Shown: in pieces, positions 22,420 to 33,535 of the stretch
Numbering within the stretch: position 1 is the stretch's first letter
Layout: each line of letters opens with the position of its first letter
Assembly: GCA_014905825.1 (NCBI GenBank)
Contig: JACGCN010000051.1
Coordinates: forward strand, 124,001-188,000
Reading direction: 5' to 3'
DNA from: Lyophyllum atratum
Taxonomy: Eukaryota; Basidiomycota; Agaricomycetes; Agaricales; Lyophyllaceae
DNA length: 64,000 nt
Translations under genes and position numbers: made by a program
The notes under the pieces: model-generated
Database searches by the model: none
The model's input: only the letters and a program-made list of their open reading frames with translations
Told to the model about the DNA's origin: nothing

Positions 22420-25135
22420 TTACTGGAGCTCAGCCGGGAGCGCATTATACCTGTAAATATGAGTTAGTCAGGTCGAATCTACACAGTTGAGACATTGTGA
22501 CTCACGCTGGGCAGAGTGCTTGCCAGGCTCTGCTTGGATGAACAGCCGTCCGAATGTCGGAAGGGCTAGCAAGCATGACCGTGGCGAGACCGGCCTGCTT
22601 GTGCCAGAAGATGTGGCAATGGAACAGCCAGGGGCCTGGGTAGTTGGGTTAGCTTGCGTAACAGCCATGGATCCAGAAATATGAATCGTACCAGCGTTGT
22701 CGGTCCTGAAACGGATGATGGTTCCGGTGCCTCCGACACCAACAACCTGCAGGTGAGTCAGTTGAATCAACAAGAGGGATGCGTGTCCCGTTGCTTACAT
22801 CACGGCGGATGGGATTGACTTCGTTCAGGTCGGGCGAGCTCATGGATTTGATGACCCAGAAGTTGTTCTATGAAGCGATTTAGCTTCACGAAGAGATAGA
22901 CGCGGATAAGACACGTACTCCATGCAAGTGGAGAGCTGGTTTTGCGCTAAAATGAGCAAATATGGAATGAGAAACCAGCATAAGAACCTACGATGTGCAT
23001 CGTCATCATCGCTGGCGGTAGATGTGAATAAACGTGTCGGCGGAAGTGTAGAGGTTGACCTACGTGGGCGGGAATTCAATCTGGATGGTTTTGTGGGCGG
23101 GGAGGACGAAGGTATTCTCGGTGGGGTCGAAATCGGCCGCAACAGTAGCGCCAGCGAGGACTTGGTTGAGTGTAGGGACCTTGGGGGGCAAGTAGGAGAT
23201 ATTGTTGACGTTCCAAATAGCCTTCCCAGCAATCTTGGAGATTTGTGAGAGAGAGATATCAGTACATTGTGAAAAGGTGACCCACGACTTGAAGGTCAAG
23301 AGAGATGGTGAGGTCCGCCGGAGGGGGCTGATTATCGGTTGAGACAAGACCTTTGTTTGTAGCAAATAGCTAGCTTACCGCAGTGGCGACCAGGGGCTAG
23401 ATTAGAAATCCTAGTAAGCATACTTCTCAGCTTCATATAAATGTGATCTCATACACGGAGGTTAGCTTCGACGAGAGAAACACCATTGGCGGGGCCAAGG
23501 GTCCATGGGGTGGTCGGTTCGGCAATGGGGGCGCCCCTGTAGCGCAAGATGGAGCGGGAGAGGGTGGCATTTTCTTAGAAGAGGTAAGGTTAGATTAATA
23601 GGATAATCGTCAGGGAGTCGATGTTCGTACGGTGCAAGTTACGAGCTGGGCTACCACCGACGAATGGCGCGTTGATCCAGTAATTTGCAATTGGTTGGTT
23701 GGCCGTGATCTGTGAGAACATCGGTGAGGTCAAGATTGATGCAACTGGGAAAGCACGGCGCATACCACGACAGAGTAACGTTGGCCAGCAAGCATCTCAA
23801 TAGTGTCGACGGTGTGGGGTACAGTTGAGACACCATCGGCCTCAATGATGGCTGCAAGCTATGTTAGATCAGTGGGCAGCAAAGAAGTGTGTTCCTTACT
23901 GAGAGGATGATTGTCGATGGATACGGTAAAGATGTTGCGAGCCGACTGGTTGATAATGCGGAGACGGTAGCGCTTGCCGGAGGCAACGTTGGTGACGGCG
24001 AAGGGAACAGCTGGTCCACCCTGGTACCGTCCAACACCGTTGACCGTGCCCGAATCGGAAACAGGGACAATGCCAGTGGCCTCATAGCCCGCAAGCATCG
24101 GCAGAGTCGAGTTCTGCCACCAATCGCCTGCAAAAAGCTGTGAGCAAAGTAATCAATATAATTCTGATCTAGACGGCCTCACCGAGTTGAAGGAGCTGGA
24201 TATTCAGCACTTAGCCTTGTAAGCTGCACAGTATAAACAAATGTACATACCGTGGTCAGGTCATCCACGTCGTAGAGGCTACGGTGGGGATCCGCAGGAT
24301 CTGTTAAATCGAATTGATGAGAAGAAAAGAACGGATAATGTATAGGGCGAACCGTAGACGATAAGAGCACCACGGAGACCCTGTTTTCTGAGGTTAGCGA
24401 CTGCGATCACTAAAGGACATCAGAGAAGCTCACGTCGACGTATTGGACACTCAATTCACTAATGAAGAGATGGTGTGAGGAAAGAGATGAACCGCCTTTT
24501 TATTTTTACATACCTATGATACCAGAAGGTACCAGTCTGAGTACCCAAGGGTACCTCGTAGGTGTAGCTCGATGCTGGCGCGATGGGGCACGTGGTGACG
24601 AAGGCAGAACCCTCGTCGTACTCACTTGCCGTAGTTTGGAAGATACCGTCAAAACTCTGGAAAAGGAAAACGCTGGTTTCATAAAGGTTCGACACCTCTA
24701 GAGAATGGATAATTACGACTGTGGTGCTACGACGCATGGTAGGGTCGGTCTATTGCAATCATGTCAGCTTCAGTCAGACCACTGTTAGCTCTGACCCTTA
24801 CCAGTTTATTGTTGACAGTGACGCGGAGCGTCTGTCCTTTGACAGCAGTGATGGCGGGGCCAGGATACCTAAAATTATCGCGTCTTTACAGAGATACGTC
24901 CCAGAAGTAAAACAATATTTACTGTCCGTTTGCCACAATGGTGCCTATGGAGTTTCACGTCAGAGCTAGCAGCGGATACGATACGGGGAGGCTTACTCCT
25001 GAGGAAACCATCGGGTGCCAGTCTCCTGTTGACGATATCAAGTGTGACCGACTTGACAGTCTCCACTATGGCTGCAGAAGCAGGGTGGGGTTTCAGGAGA
25101 GCCAAAAGAGCTGTGGATGCGAATAAGAAATGCAT
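22420..25135 (-). CDS. Laccase-like multicopper oxidase with missing copper ligands
   Basis: Secreted three-cupredoxin oxidase. Signal peptide MHFLFASTALLALLKPHPA, then about a dozen short introns. Family blocks are clear: YPGPAITAVKGQTLRVTVNN, TMRRSTT, CPIAPASSYTYEVPLGTQTG, WYHS, QLGDWW-type region, RYRLRIINQSARNIFTVSID, GGSPARN, VNPIRRDV, GTIIRFRTDNAGPWLFHCH and a final exon AYNALPAELQ, stop 22420-22422. Copper motif L4 (HCHIFWHKQAG) is intact. L1, normally HWHG, reads SFDG (about 24650), L2, normally HSH, reads HSE (about 24450), and in L3 the leading His of HPxHLH is replaced (KPALHLHGN, about 22925). The trinuclear copper site therefore looks non-functional although the frame stays open throughout. 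It may be an inactive paralogue or an early pseudogene. Confidence 0.88.
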
Positions 25136-26619
25136 GTCTGAGCACTCTGAGTTTTTTTCTCTGTTGCATGGATCCCTTTTATACGTGCTTCCTTGGGACT
25201 GCGAGAGCTAGTGATCTCTATAACGCGACTAGGCATTGGTGGAGCCGAGTCTGTAATTCGCGCACAGGCATCATCCCGAGTGCCATGTGCTGTACGCGCC
25301 TTGGGAAAAAATAATGGGACAGGGGGTCCTCGCTGCGTAGGTCGTTAAGGCGGGCGTGGGGGCACACGCAAAAGCGCCGATTGGGATTGGGTGATTCGGA
25401 GGTTGAGAAAATGTTTCACAGCCCACCAGAGGGACAACGGGGAAAAGGTGGAGGTTGAAATGCCCGGATGGTAGTGCCAAGAGATGGCGCAACATCGCAA
25501 TGTGATCATTTACCGGTTCCGTACCTCAGACAAAGCCGCAATGACATCTCGCATAGACAGCGTCACAAAGATCCTCAAGAGCCAACTGAGGAAGGGCTAT
25601 TGCACTCCGCATATCACCGGAAGGAGGAAAATAATGTGTCACCCTGGTGCCACCACATTATGAAGTGCGACGTAACGTGGAATACCGAAAATGTCCGAAA
25701 ACAGATCTATATAGAAAGCCAACATTGGTGGTGAAAGTTGAACTCAATGACTTTGAATACATACGTGTTTGATCGGAAGTAGTGGATCCTAACGTATAGG
25801 CTGGTAGATGGATTATTCTGGTGAATTGGTTGCAAAAAACTCGTTGAGTCAATTCGGTAGGTTCTCTGGTGTCCAGTAGCCTGCTAATTGGCGCGATTCC
25901 AAAGGCATAAGAATTACCAAAATTATGTTAGACCTGGGAACGTGGCACATCGATAGGCGTCGGCGACCGGAGGTAGTTGATACAACAGTTGATATCGGCG
26001 AAAGTAACGCGATGGTCGTGGTCGATGACCAAAATCGAGAGGTCAGAACGAAGCCTAAACCGGCTTGGCAAAAGAAAACAGATGGAGGTCCCTGGTCAAG
26101 AAGGAAACGCAAATTAAAGTCCACATGCTGCTGGAGAGTATGGGAAAATAGAAAGAATACACGTCACTTGTCCAAGTTACATCAAGCACCGCAAGGTATT
26201 GAGCGGTTGCATGAGCTGTATCCAACGCAGGTATATAGCATTATGGGAGAGATACTTTCGAGAGCTTTGACGGATGTCTGCGACCCATGAGTGTGGCCGT
26301 CGAAGTCAAGGTTATTTTCATCGAGGCGGAACGTACTCAAGTACTGAGCTAAGTTAGTTGTGTTGTCATCGGACCCATTCACCAAACATCGTCGGATTAA
26401 TCAGTGTCAGCATGATCAGTACAAGGGTTATCTTCTCACTCGTCGTTCAAACTGTAAACTGGCGGTGGGTGCGCGAGTTCTGCTTCTGTATCGGTTCCAG
26501 GTACTTCTCACACAGTGTGTGATAACTATACCCATGCAACGAATGGGATTCTTGAGAAAAGTTATATTTAGACTCAGGTTGTGCAACTTGTCCTGAAAGT
26601 TGAAGATTACACGTGGAGG
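25136..26619. other. Gene-poor region upstream of the laccase-like gene
   Basis: About 1.5 kb without a supported gene. Minus-strand fragments at 25849-26385 have some natural-looking stretches (RSDLSILVIDHDHRVTFAD), but they do not splice into a recognisable protein. The first 50 bp hold the laccase TATA box. Confidence 0.35.
25176..25183 (-). promoter_or_regulatory. TATA box of the laccase-like gene
   Basis: TATAAAAG on the minus strand, about 41 bp upstream of the ATG at 25135. A well-formed core promoter remains even though the enzyme motifs are damaged. Confidence 0.55.
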
Positions 26620-27522
26620 AGGATAACTTTAGACAAGGTGCGTCTAAACAGCGGTACCGGATCCCACTTCTTCTCCATTTCGCTCCCACACCCGCACCAT
26701 CTAAACGGAACCGCGCCTTTTGTCGAACACGACAGTTTTGTACCAATGGTTGGGGAACAAGCAGCGAGGGTTATTTATAGACAATTCCCGCAAGAGTCTA
26801 CCCGGCTATTGGGGTTACAAGGTGCTTAAAGTTATCGAAACCATTTCCTCCCGGTCGCATCTCATTTCGACTTATGACTGTGAAGCGGCCTACCATGCAA
26901 TTCAAGTTTCCAGACCCGTGGCTCTGGTTATCGGAAAGGAGGACAACTTGGAAAGGATGCGTCTAAACAGCGGTACCGGATTCCACTTCTTCTCCACTTC
27001 GCTCCCACACCCGCACCATCTAGACGGAACCGCGCCTTTTGTCGAAAAAGACAGTTTTGTACCAGAGGGGAACAAGCAACGAGGGTTATTTATAGACAAT
27101 TTTCGCAAGAGTCAAACCGGCTATTGGGAACCATCTCATCTCGACTTATGACTGTGTAGTGGCCTACCATTCAATTCAAGTCTCCCGACCCGTGGCTCTG
27201 GTTATCGGAAAGGAGGACAACTTTAGAAAGGATGCGTCTAAACAGCGGTACCGGATTCTACTTCTTCTCCATTTCGCTCCCACACCCGCACCATCTAGAT
27301 GGAACCGCGGCTTTTGTCGAAAAAGACAGTTTTGTACCAGAGGGGAACAAGCGACGAGGGTTATTTATAGACAATTTTCGCAAGAGTCAAACCGGCTATT
27401 GGGAACACAAGGGACGTATCCAAACCCATTTCCCTCCGGTCACATCTCATCTAGACTTATGACTGTGAAGTGGCCTACCATGCAATTCAAGTCTCCAGAC
27501 CCGTGGCTCTGGTTATCGGAAA
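26620..27522. repeat. Three-unit direct tandem repeat (about 275-320 bp units)
   Basis: The block GCGTCTAAACAGCGGTACCG recurs at about 26640, 26959 and 27234, each time followed by near-identical sequence (CTCCCACACCCGCACCATCT, then GGGTTATTTATAGACAATT, then GTGGCTCTGGTTATCGGAAA). Units start 319 and 275 bp apart; the difference is explained by a gap of about 45 bp in the middle unit. Open frames run through the copies (RLNSGTG and RGLFIDN are recurrent peptide pieces), but no domain is recognisable and the frames are interrupted between units. Confidence 0.85.
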
Positions 27523-27873
27523 GGTACATCTACCATATTAATACATATTTATATCCTCTACTGGATATCTTCGGGAAAACGCAGTGCATCTTGAAGTTGC
27601 CTTAAAGGTTGATTTACGGGCTTGTGATGTCTCCGTCTTGATCTTGGGTCATTTTCTGCGATCCTCTACTTCTACCGCCTTACTCTGGTCTCTCCTAGAC
27701 GGACGCCATGAGTCGTTCCTCAATTCTGTAGACCACGTCTAACCACGTCTAACTTCCTCAAGTTGTTCTATTTATAAACATTTGTTGTGCATGGGCCTTG
27801 GGAACTAGCAAACTCCGGCCCGCCTGGAGACGCTTGAACAGCCTTGAACTGGTAATCTCATTCCACGAACATC
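27523..27873. other. Intergenic region upstream of the RhoGEF
   Basis: 351 bp between the tandem repeat and the RhoGEF ATG. It presumably holds that gene's promoter. No clear element is visible. Confidence 0.4.
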
Positions 27874-30800
27874 ATGGGTAGTCGTCCTCGTCCCCATGTC
27901 TCTATTCCCTCTCCGCCTCTACCGCCAAGATACAACGCTCAGCCCATAGCTGGTGATCCTGCAGTACCCTTCCCTGGGTACTCTATCGAGGTTACCCCCC
28001 CTCCCTACACCGAATACGACGAAACACCAGCTTCTGGTTTAAACCGGGATGGGGATCAATCTTCAACGCCAGAAACCCCGCGTCCACGTGTACATTCTAT
28101 GGAGCCATCTACACGGACGCTGAGTCGTACCAGAAGCGCAGGAGCTACGAGCAACGGCGGCTACATGGCCTTCCCCGAACCTCAATTTTACCGCTCCACA
28201 TCTTACAGTCCAGCGCCGCAGCACACAAGGACCCGATCACACTCACAGATAGGCGCTTCGCCTCCGCTTGGCTTTCACCATCAACCATCGACTACCTCGT
28301 TTAGATCAATAGCGTCGTCATACAACCAAGGCAATGACAGCGATCATTATGGCTCGGGATCAGAAGAGGTGCGTAACAGGTGTTTTGGAACGCGGTTTTC
28401 TTATTTCCTGCGCCATCCAGCATACCCGTGACACCGACGATCTTTCGCGCGAGCTTTCAACTCTATCGTGGGTAACTTTCCTCTGCTCAATCATGCGATG
28501 TAGATATAATATTCACGCAGATAGTCTAATTTAGTCTCAACTCTGAAGAATTACTCTGCCGTTTTCAAGCCGGATCATTGCTTGAAAGCGACCAAGCATG
28601 GCACCGACTTGTTCCTCCAGAGGCCAGGGATGCCTTAGGCGAAAAAGAAGTCCAAAGGCAATCGGTTCTGTTCGAGGTTTTCAAAGCAGAGAGAGAGTAT
28701 GTCGATGACCTGGAAACTGTCGAAGAGGCACGTTGTCTTACAGATCCGAGAACAGTTGTCTAACGTTTGTTATGCTAGGTTTTCATCAAAGGTTTACAAA
28801 CCGCTTCACCCCCCATAATCCCTCCCGAGCATCTGCATGCCTTTATCAGTCAAGTCTTCGGAAACCTTGATCGAATATTGGTGCAACACAAACGTATGCT
28901 GGGTGCTTTGTTTGCACGACAACAGGAACAACATCCATTGGTTCAGAGTGTGGCGGACATCATTCTCGATGGTGAGGCATCTTGCCAATGCTCTAAAGAT
29001 ACCATCCTCACACATCAAATCCTAGTCGCTCTTGGGGTCGATTTCCGCTCCGCCTACGAAACATATATCAAACATTATCCACTATCCGAATCCTATCACC
29101 GAACAGAACAGAAACGCAATCCCGCATATCGAAGATTCGTACAATCTGTTTCCACAGACCCTAGGATACGGAAGCGCGATCTCATTACGTTTCTTTCTCG
29201 TCCTGTCACCCGACTTCCAAGGCTCAACCTCGTGCTGGAACAGATATTGAAGTTGACTGACAGAGATTACAAACATCCAGACCTAGAGACGCTCCCCATT
29301 ATACTCGGTATTCTTGGCGATTTTATAAAAAGCACTCAACCAGGAATCGAGGCTGCGGAGGGCAAAGTTAAATTTTGGGCATTGTGCGAGAGCCTCGTAT
29401 ATCAGAAAGGAGAGATAATCGTGCGTTAAATCCCATGCTTTGTTCAGAATCAACCTACCGCCGATGAATAGGACATGGATCTTTATGATGGAAGCCGGAC
29501 ATTGGTGTACTCAGGCCCTCTTACTCGTTTAGCTCGTTCGGACTCTGGCTGGTCTTCTCAGGCTTTGGAGCTTACTGGTGGTCTCCTGGACAATTACTGT
29601 GAGTTACTCAATTTTCTTCCAATTCTTCACTCTTCAAGTGCTCTTTCTACTTCACAGTCCTCCTGACTCGAGAAGAGAAGCGATCAAATGGGACAGTACG
29701 GCGACACCTTGTATCGCGTGTAAGCTATACTGTTCCCTTTCTTTTCCTTCCCTGACTTTCTTTTGTGTCAGCCGTTATCCCTTTCGTACCTCCGTCTTGG
29801 ATCATTTACGGATCCACCGGAAACGCGAAGAGAGAAACCCGAGGATGGTCGCCTTTTAGACAGCTTCCGATCGTTGACAGTCACCGTATACCCATTTACT
29901 ATATACCACGCCTCGAGCAGATCTTCCCGGCGTTATACATTCTGTGTGGCGAGTGAAGGGATTAGAAACCGATGGCATTCGGCCTTCGTGGATGCTATTG
30001 CAGTGCACAAAGCTCGGCAGGACGGAAACATGGTGATGATAACTTTTCGTCGGCAACATCCTCCCTCTAATATTCTTATCCAGTGGTTTTATCAGCGCCC
30101 ATTAACAGATCGTTACTTCCGTGTCATGGGACTCCAAGTCCCATACAACTCAAATACCCGTGTATCAGGAAAAGTGACGAGCGCAGTGCCTTTCTGTGAG
30201 TTTTGATACTTTTAAACCTTGAAATACTAATTCTCCGCTGATTACAGTCAGCGGCGGTCGGAAATTCATTGCTGTGGGATGTCAGACCGGGATCTACGTC
30301 TCCGCATGGGGTGCAGAAGGTAGGGCCAAGTCCAAGGCCACATGAGCGCTAGACTCTTATACTAATTTTCGACCATATAGATTATTGTAAAGTGTTTGCA
30401 TACTCGAACCCAACTGGAATGGCGGCTATCCAGACCATCGGAGGGAAAGTTTTCGATAAACTCATAATCCACACAGAAGGTTCCCTCCTCGCGTATTCCC
30501 TAGATTCAATTGCTCAAGCAGCACTCGGGGATGCTCAGTCGTTGAAAGCTATCGGTGGCACGATGGAGCGGGTGGCAAAGCATGATTTGGTGGTTGTTTT
30601 CTTCAAGCATCTCAATATTGGGGAACGTCAACTAAGTTAGCCTGTCATTTTCCTCTAACCGCGTTTTTGTGTTGACATGAACTAGTCATGTTTGCGTCCA
30701 AGAGGCGTCTCCAATCATCTCTGGATCTGCATGTAGTTGAGGCTGTCCCTTCGTCAGTCCTATCCCCGCAACGAACAACCAATCCAACTCTCAAACACTC

Positions 30801-31606
30801 TTTTCGACCTTTTGGCCAAGTGAGCACACTGTTGACATCTCCATACTATTTTTGACGCCTTCACAGCCAGGATACGTCCCCAGAGATGCATTCGACATAA
30901 GCCCTTTAGTGAAAACAGTTGGTATATGCTCCAAGGATGGAATAGTCATTGTCGACCCAACGAAGTATATGCTGTCAGTATTGAAGCCCTATCCTACGTG
31001 TCTAACAAGCCCACCCGCAGCCTCACCTCATCGAAACATCTTATTGTCCCAGATCTACACGAAGCAGCGACGAATCCCCCCATCTACGGACTTAAGTCCC
31101 GTTTGGAGGGTACTAAGCCTCTGGGATTGGTGCCTTTGCCTGGCGATTCGCATAACAAGGACAAGGAAATTTTGGTCATCTTCGACTGTAAGGCTCATCT
31201 TCAATGTTGCATCACGGTGCCCTTAACCTCGATATTAGTGGTGGGATGTTATGTCACAAGGCAGGGCATTCCCTGTCGCTCAGCTGGGTTTATCAAGTGG
31301 GAGACCAAGGCGACATCATTTGCCCAGCGAGGCAGTCACGTCTTTCTGTTCTCCCCGCAATTCGTAGAGATCCGAAATATCGCCACGGGGGTGATCGTCC
31401 AGGTAATCGAAGGGGCGGACATCCGCTTACTGCACGCCGGCCCTACCTACGGAGACGGCGACGATATCCTTGTTGCGATGAGAGGCAGCAAGGACGACAA
31501 GGATGGGACAAGCGAGAAGATCTTGGAGCTGGCCGAAACCTCGGCAATTCCAATTGCTACACCTATCGGGCCCACCCCGTCGGTATGGGATGAATGGGAT
31601 ATGTGA
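27874..31606 (+). CDS. Rho guanine nucleotide exchange factor (DH-PH-CNH, Rom1/Rom2 type)
   Basis: Activator of Rho1-type GTPases in the cell-wall integrity pathway. Multi-exon, about 1,050 aa. Start MGSRPRPHVSIPSPPLPPRY. Residues 1 to about 180 are disordered, Pro/Ser/Thr-rich. The DH domain follows: VLFEVFKAEREYVDDLETVE, FLSRPVTRLPRLNLVLEQIL (the conserved helix), TDPRIRKRDL. A PH domain contains LVYSGPLTRLARSD, SFRSLTVTVYPF and FCVASEGIRNRWHSAFVDAI. The C-terminal citron homology (CNH) domain includes FIAVGCQTGIYVSAW, KVFDKLIIHTEGSLLAYSLD, DLVVVFFKHLNIGERQL, IKWETKATSFAQRGSHVFLF and VEIRNIATGVIVQVIEGADI. It ends in SVWDEWDM. No separate DEP domain was noticed. The domain order equals that of yeast Rom2-like GEFs. 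Introns are short; only some edges were checked. Confidence 0.92.
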
Positions 31607-33535
31607 TTCCAGACAGGTTTATCTAGAGATCCGGATGAGGCATCCTTCCGGCCTTCATTCAGAAGGTGATGGGCGGACACGAGGGGAAGAGGACTCTAAT
31701 ATCTACATGATCACAAGTTTGGAAGACGTTGTTGAGTCGTAAACCAGCGCGCTGCACGCTTCTGGATGCGATGCGAGGTCACATAGCTCGACAATAACTG
31801 CGGGCGACATGTTTCAGGGGGGTTAGATGGTCACACACTATATGCGATGGAGACAGCGGATCGGAGCACACGTATAGGCTCATCTGATGCATGTGGCTGC
31901 ATAGTTGATGCTGAGGGAGTAGAAACCTCAAGCTGACTTATGAGTCTGACTGAAGTGGCGGTAGTCAGAAAATAATAACGCGTACACTGTGCCAAACACC
32001 AGTACATCAGTACACTGCCCGTTCTTGACTTTCCGCCCTGAACTTTAATTCTTAATCCGGAATGCCGGAATTGCCGCAACACGTAAGCTGTCAGATCTCA
32101 GATTCTGGGCGCGCCTTGAACCTAATTGGGAGCGCGCCGCTCCTAGCAGGTCGCGTCTCCGTCCCTCCCTGCTTCGCCCATCCATCTCCCGCTTGGGTAC
32201 CCCGCTCTTTTTCTTTTTCTTGTATAGATCATGTTGAGGTCTCCTCTTTCTCTTCTGACTTAATGTTCATGCCCAAACACACATCACGACACCCTTGCCC
32301 CCTTGAACAGGTATGGGAGCCGGCAAATGACGATTTCAGGACACAACCCGACCGTTTTGGCGGCAAGAGCCGCTCCCGCACGCCTCGGGCCGCCTGCCGA
32401 ACGCAGACCAAGAGCACGCGCCGCTGGCGAGCTCGCCGAGTCCCCCGCGCGTGATGGAACAGAACAGATGAGCTACAGAGGGGGGCTGCAGAAATTACAG
32501 GGCAGACCCGTAAAGGCGGAGCCGTTATGGTGCGTTCAGGGCCTCGCAGGCGTGCAGAACAGCGGGAGATGCACTCTGGCATGCACGGAGAACTGAATGG
32601 CGGGCTGGGCCTCGAAATTACGCGTGAGCAAACAGGGAGGCGGGGGCGGTTAGGGCAGGGCGGGCAGGGGTGGGTGGGCAAGCGCATGTCATTCACATAG
32701 CTAACTGATATCATTATTTACGGTACAATATACACTGCTGTCATTAAACCACGAGAGATTAGCAGTAGATGCATGAAGACGACGCGCCCTCCCCGCCCGC
32801 CTGCATACCATTCTGGGCGCCTTATGTCATCAAACCATTCTTTCGGTTTCGGCAATCCCCTTTAAGGATTAAAGTTCAGGGCGGAAAGTGGCCAACTGTA
32901 CACTGCCACATTGCAACTATCCTTCCGAGTCCCAAACATACTCCAACCCGCAGCTGCAGGGCACCATCCATTACGAACATCTTCTGCTAGCACTCGCCAA
33001 CGTCTGTCGCTGCGCTCCCGTCTTTCAAACTAAGACAACGAACAAGACTGGGTCCGACGGTACCAATCGATGGCTTGACGAAAGAACGCGTGTGGCTTGC
33101 ACCGTGACGGTCACATAACTTCTCTTGTTCTGCCTCTTCATATGCTACCCCTTTAATTCTGGTGCACCTCATAGCTCCTGCTTTCAATTCGTAGTTTCTT
33201 TGGATGAGCCAATGTATCATGTGCTTAGGCAGCTTTGCATGACACCCGCAATCCGAAAAGCTCATGCTGGGGTCGACTGGCTTTGGGTGGTCATTCTGCC
33301 TCATCCTTTCATCCGCCTTCAATCGTTTCTAGAAGTCTGGGCAGGAAATGAGAGGGGATGGGAAAAGCGAGGAGAAATAGAGGCATTTGTTCTCAGCGCC
33401 ATGCGTTGCAGGTATCCTTCTTGCTTCCCACTTCTAATGCACCTAAGTTAATCGTGCTGCCGTGGAGTGCACCCCATATAACCCTCTTTCAGTACTTAAG
33501 CTCACTTTCCCGTCAATTCGCACCCCATCGTCAGA
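31607..33535. other. Gene-poor region with an inverted-repeat pair
   Basis: About 1.9 kb between the RhoGEF and the GMC oxidoreductase. It contains the inverted repeat at 32008-32905 and a GC-rich patch near 32360-32460. Open frames are chance-like. The 3' part should include the GMC promoter (a CATATAAC sequence lies near 33474). Confidence 0.4.
32008..32905. repeat. Inverted repeat, probably a degenerate TIR element
   Basis: The left arm (32008 to about 32080) begins CAGTACACTGCCCG and contains ACTTTCCGCCCTGAACTTTA. The right arm (about 32845-32905) is its reverse complement, starting CAGTGTACAGTTGGCC and containing the same 22-nt core ACTTTCCGCCCTGAACTTTAAT. The arms are about 60-70 bp and imperfect, enclosing about 770 bp with no transposase. 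No clear target-site duplication was found, so it is either an old MITE or a partial element. Confidence 0.55.
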
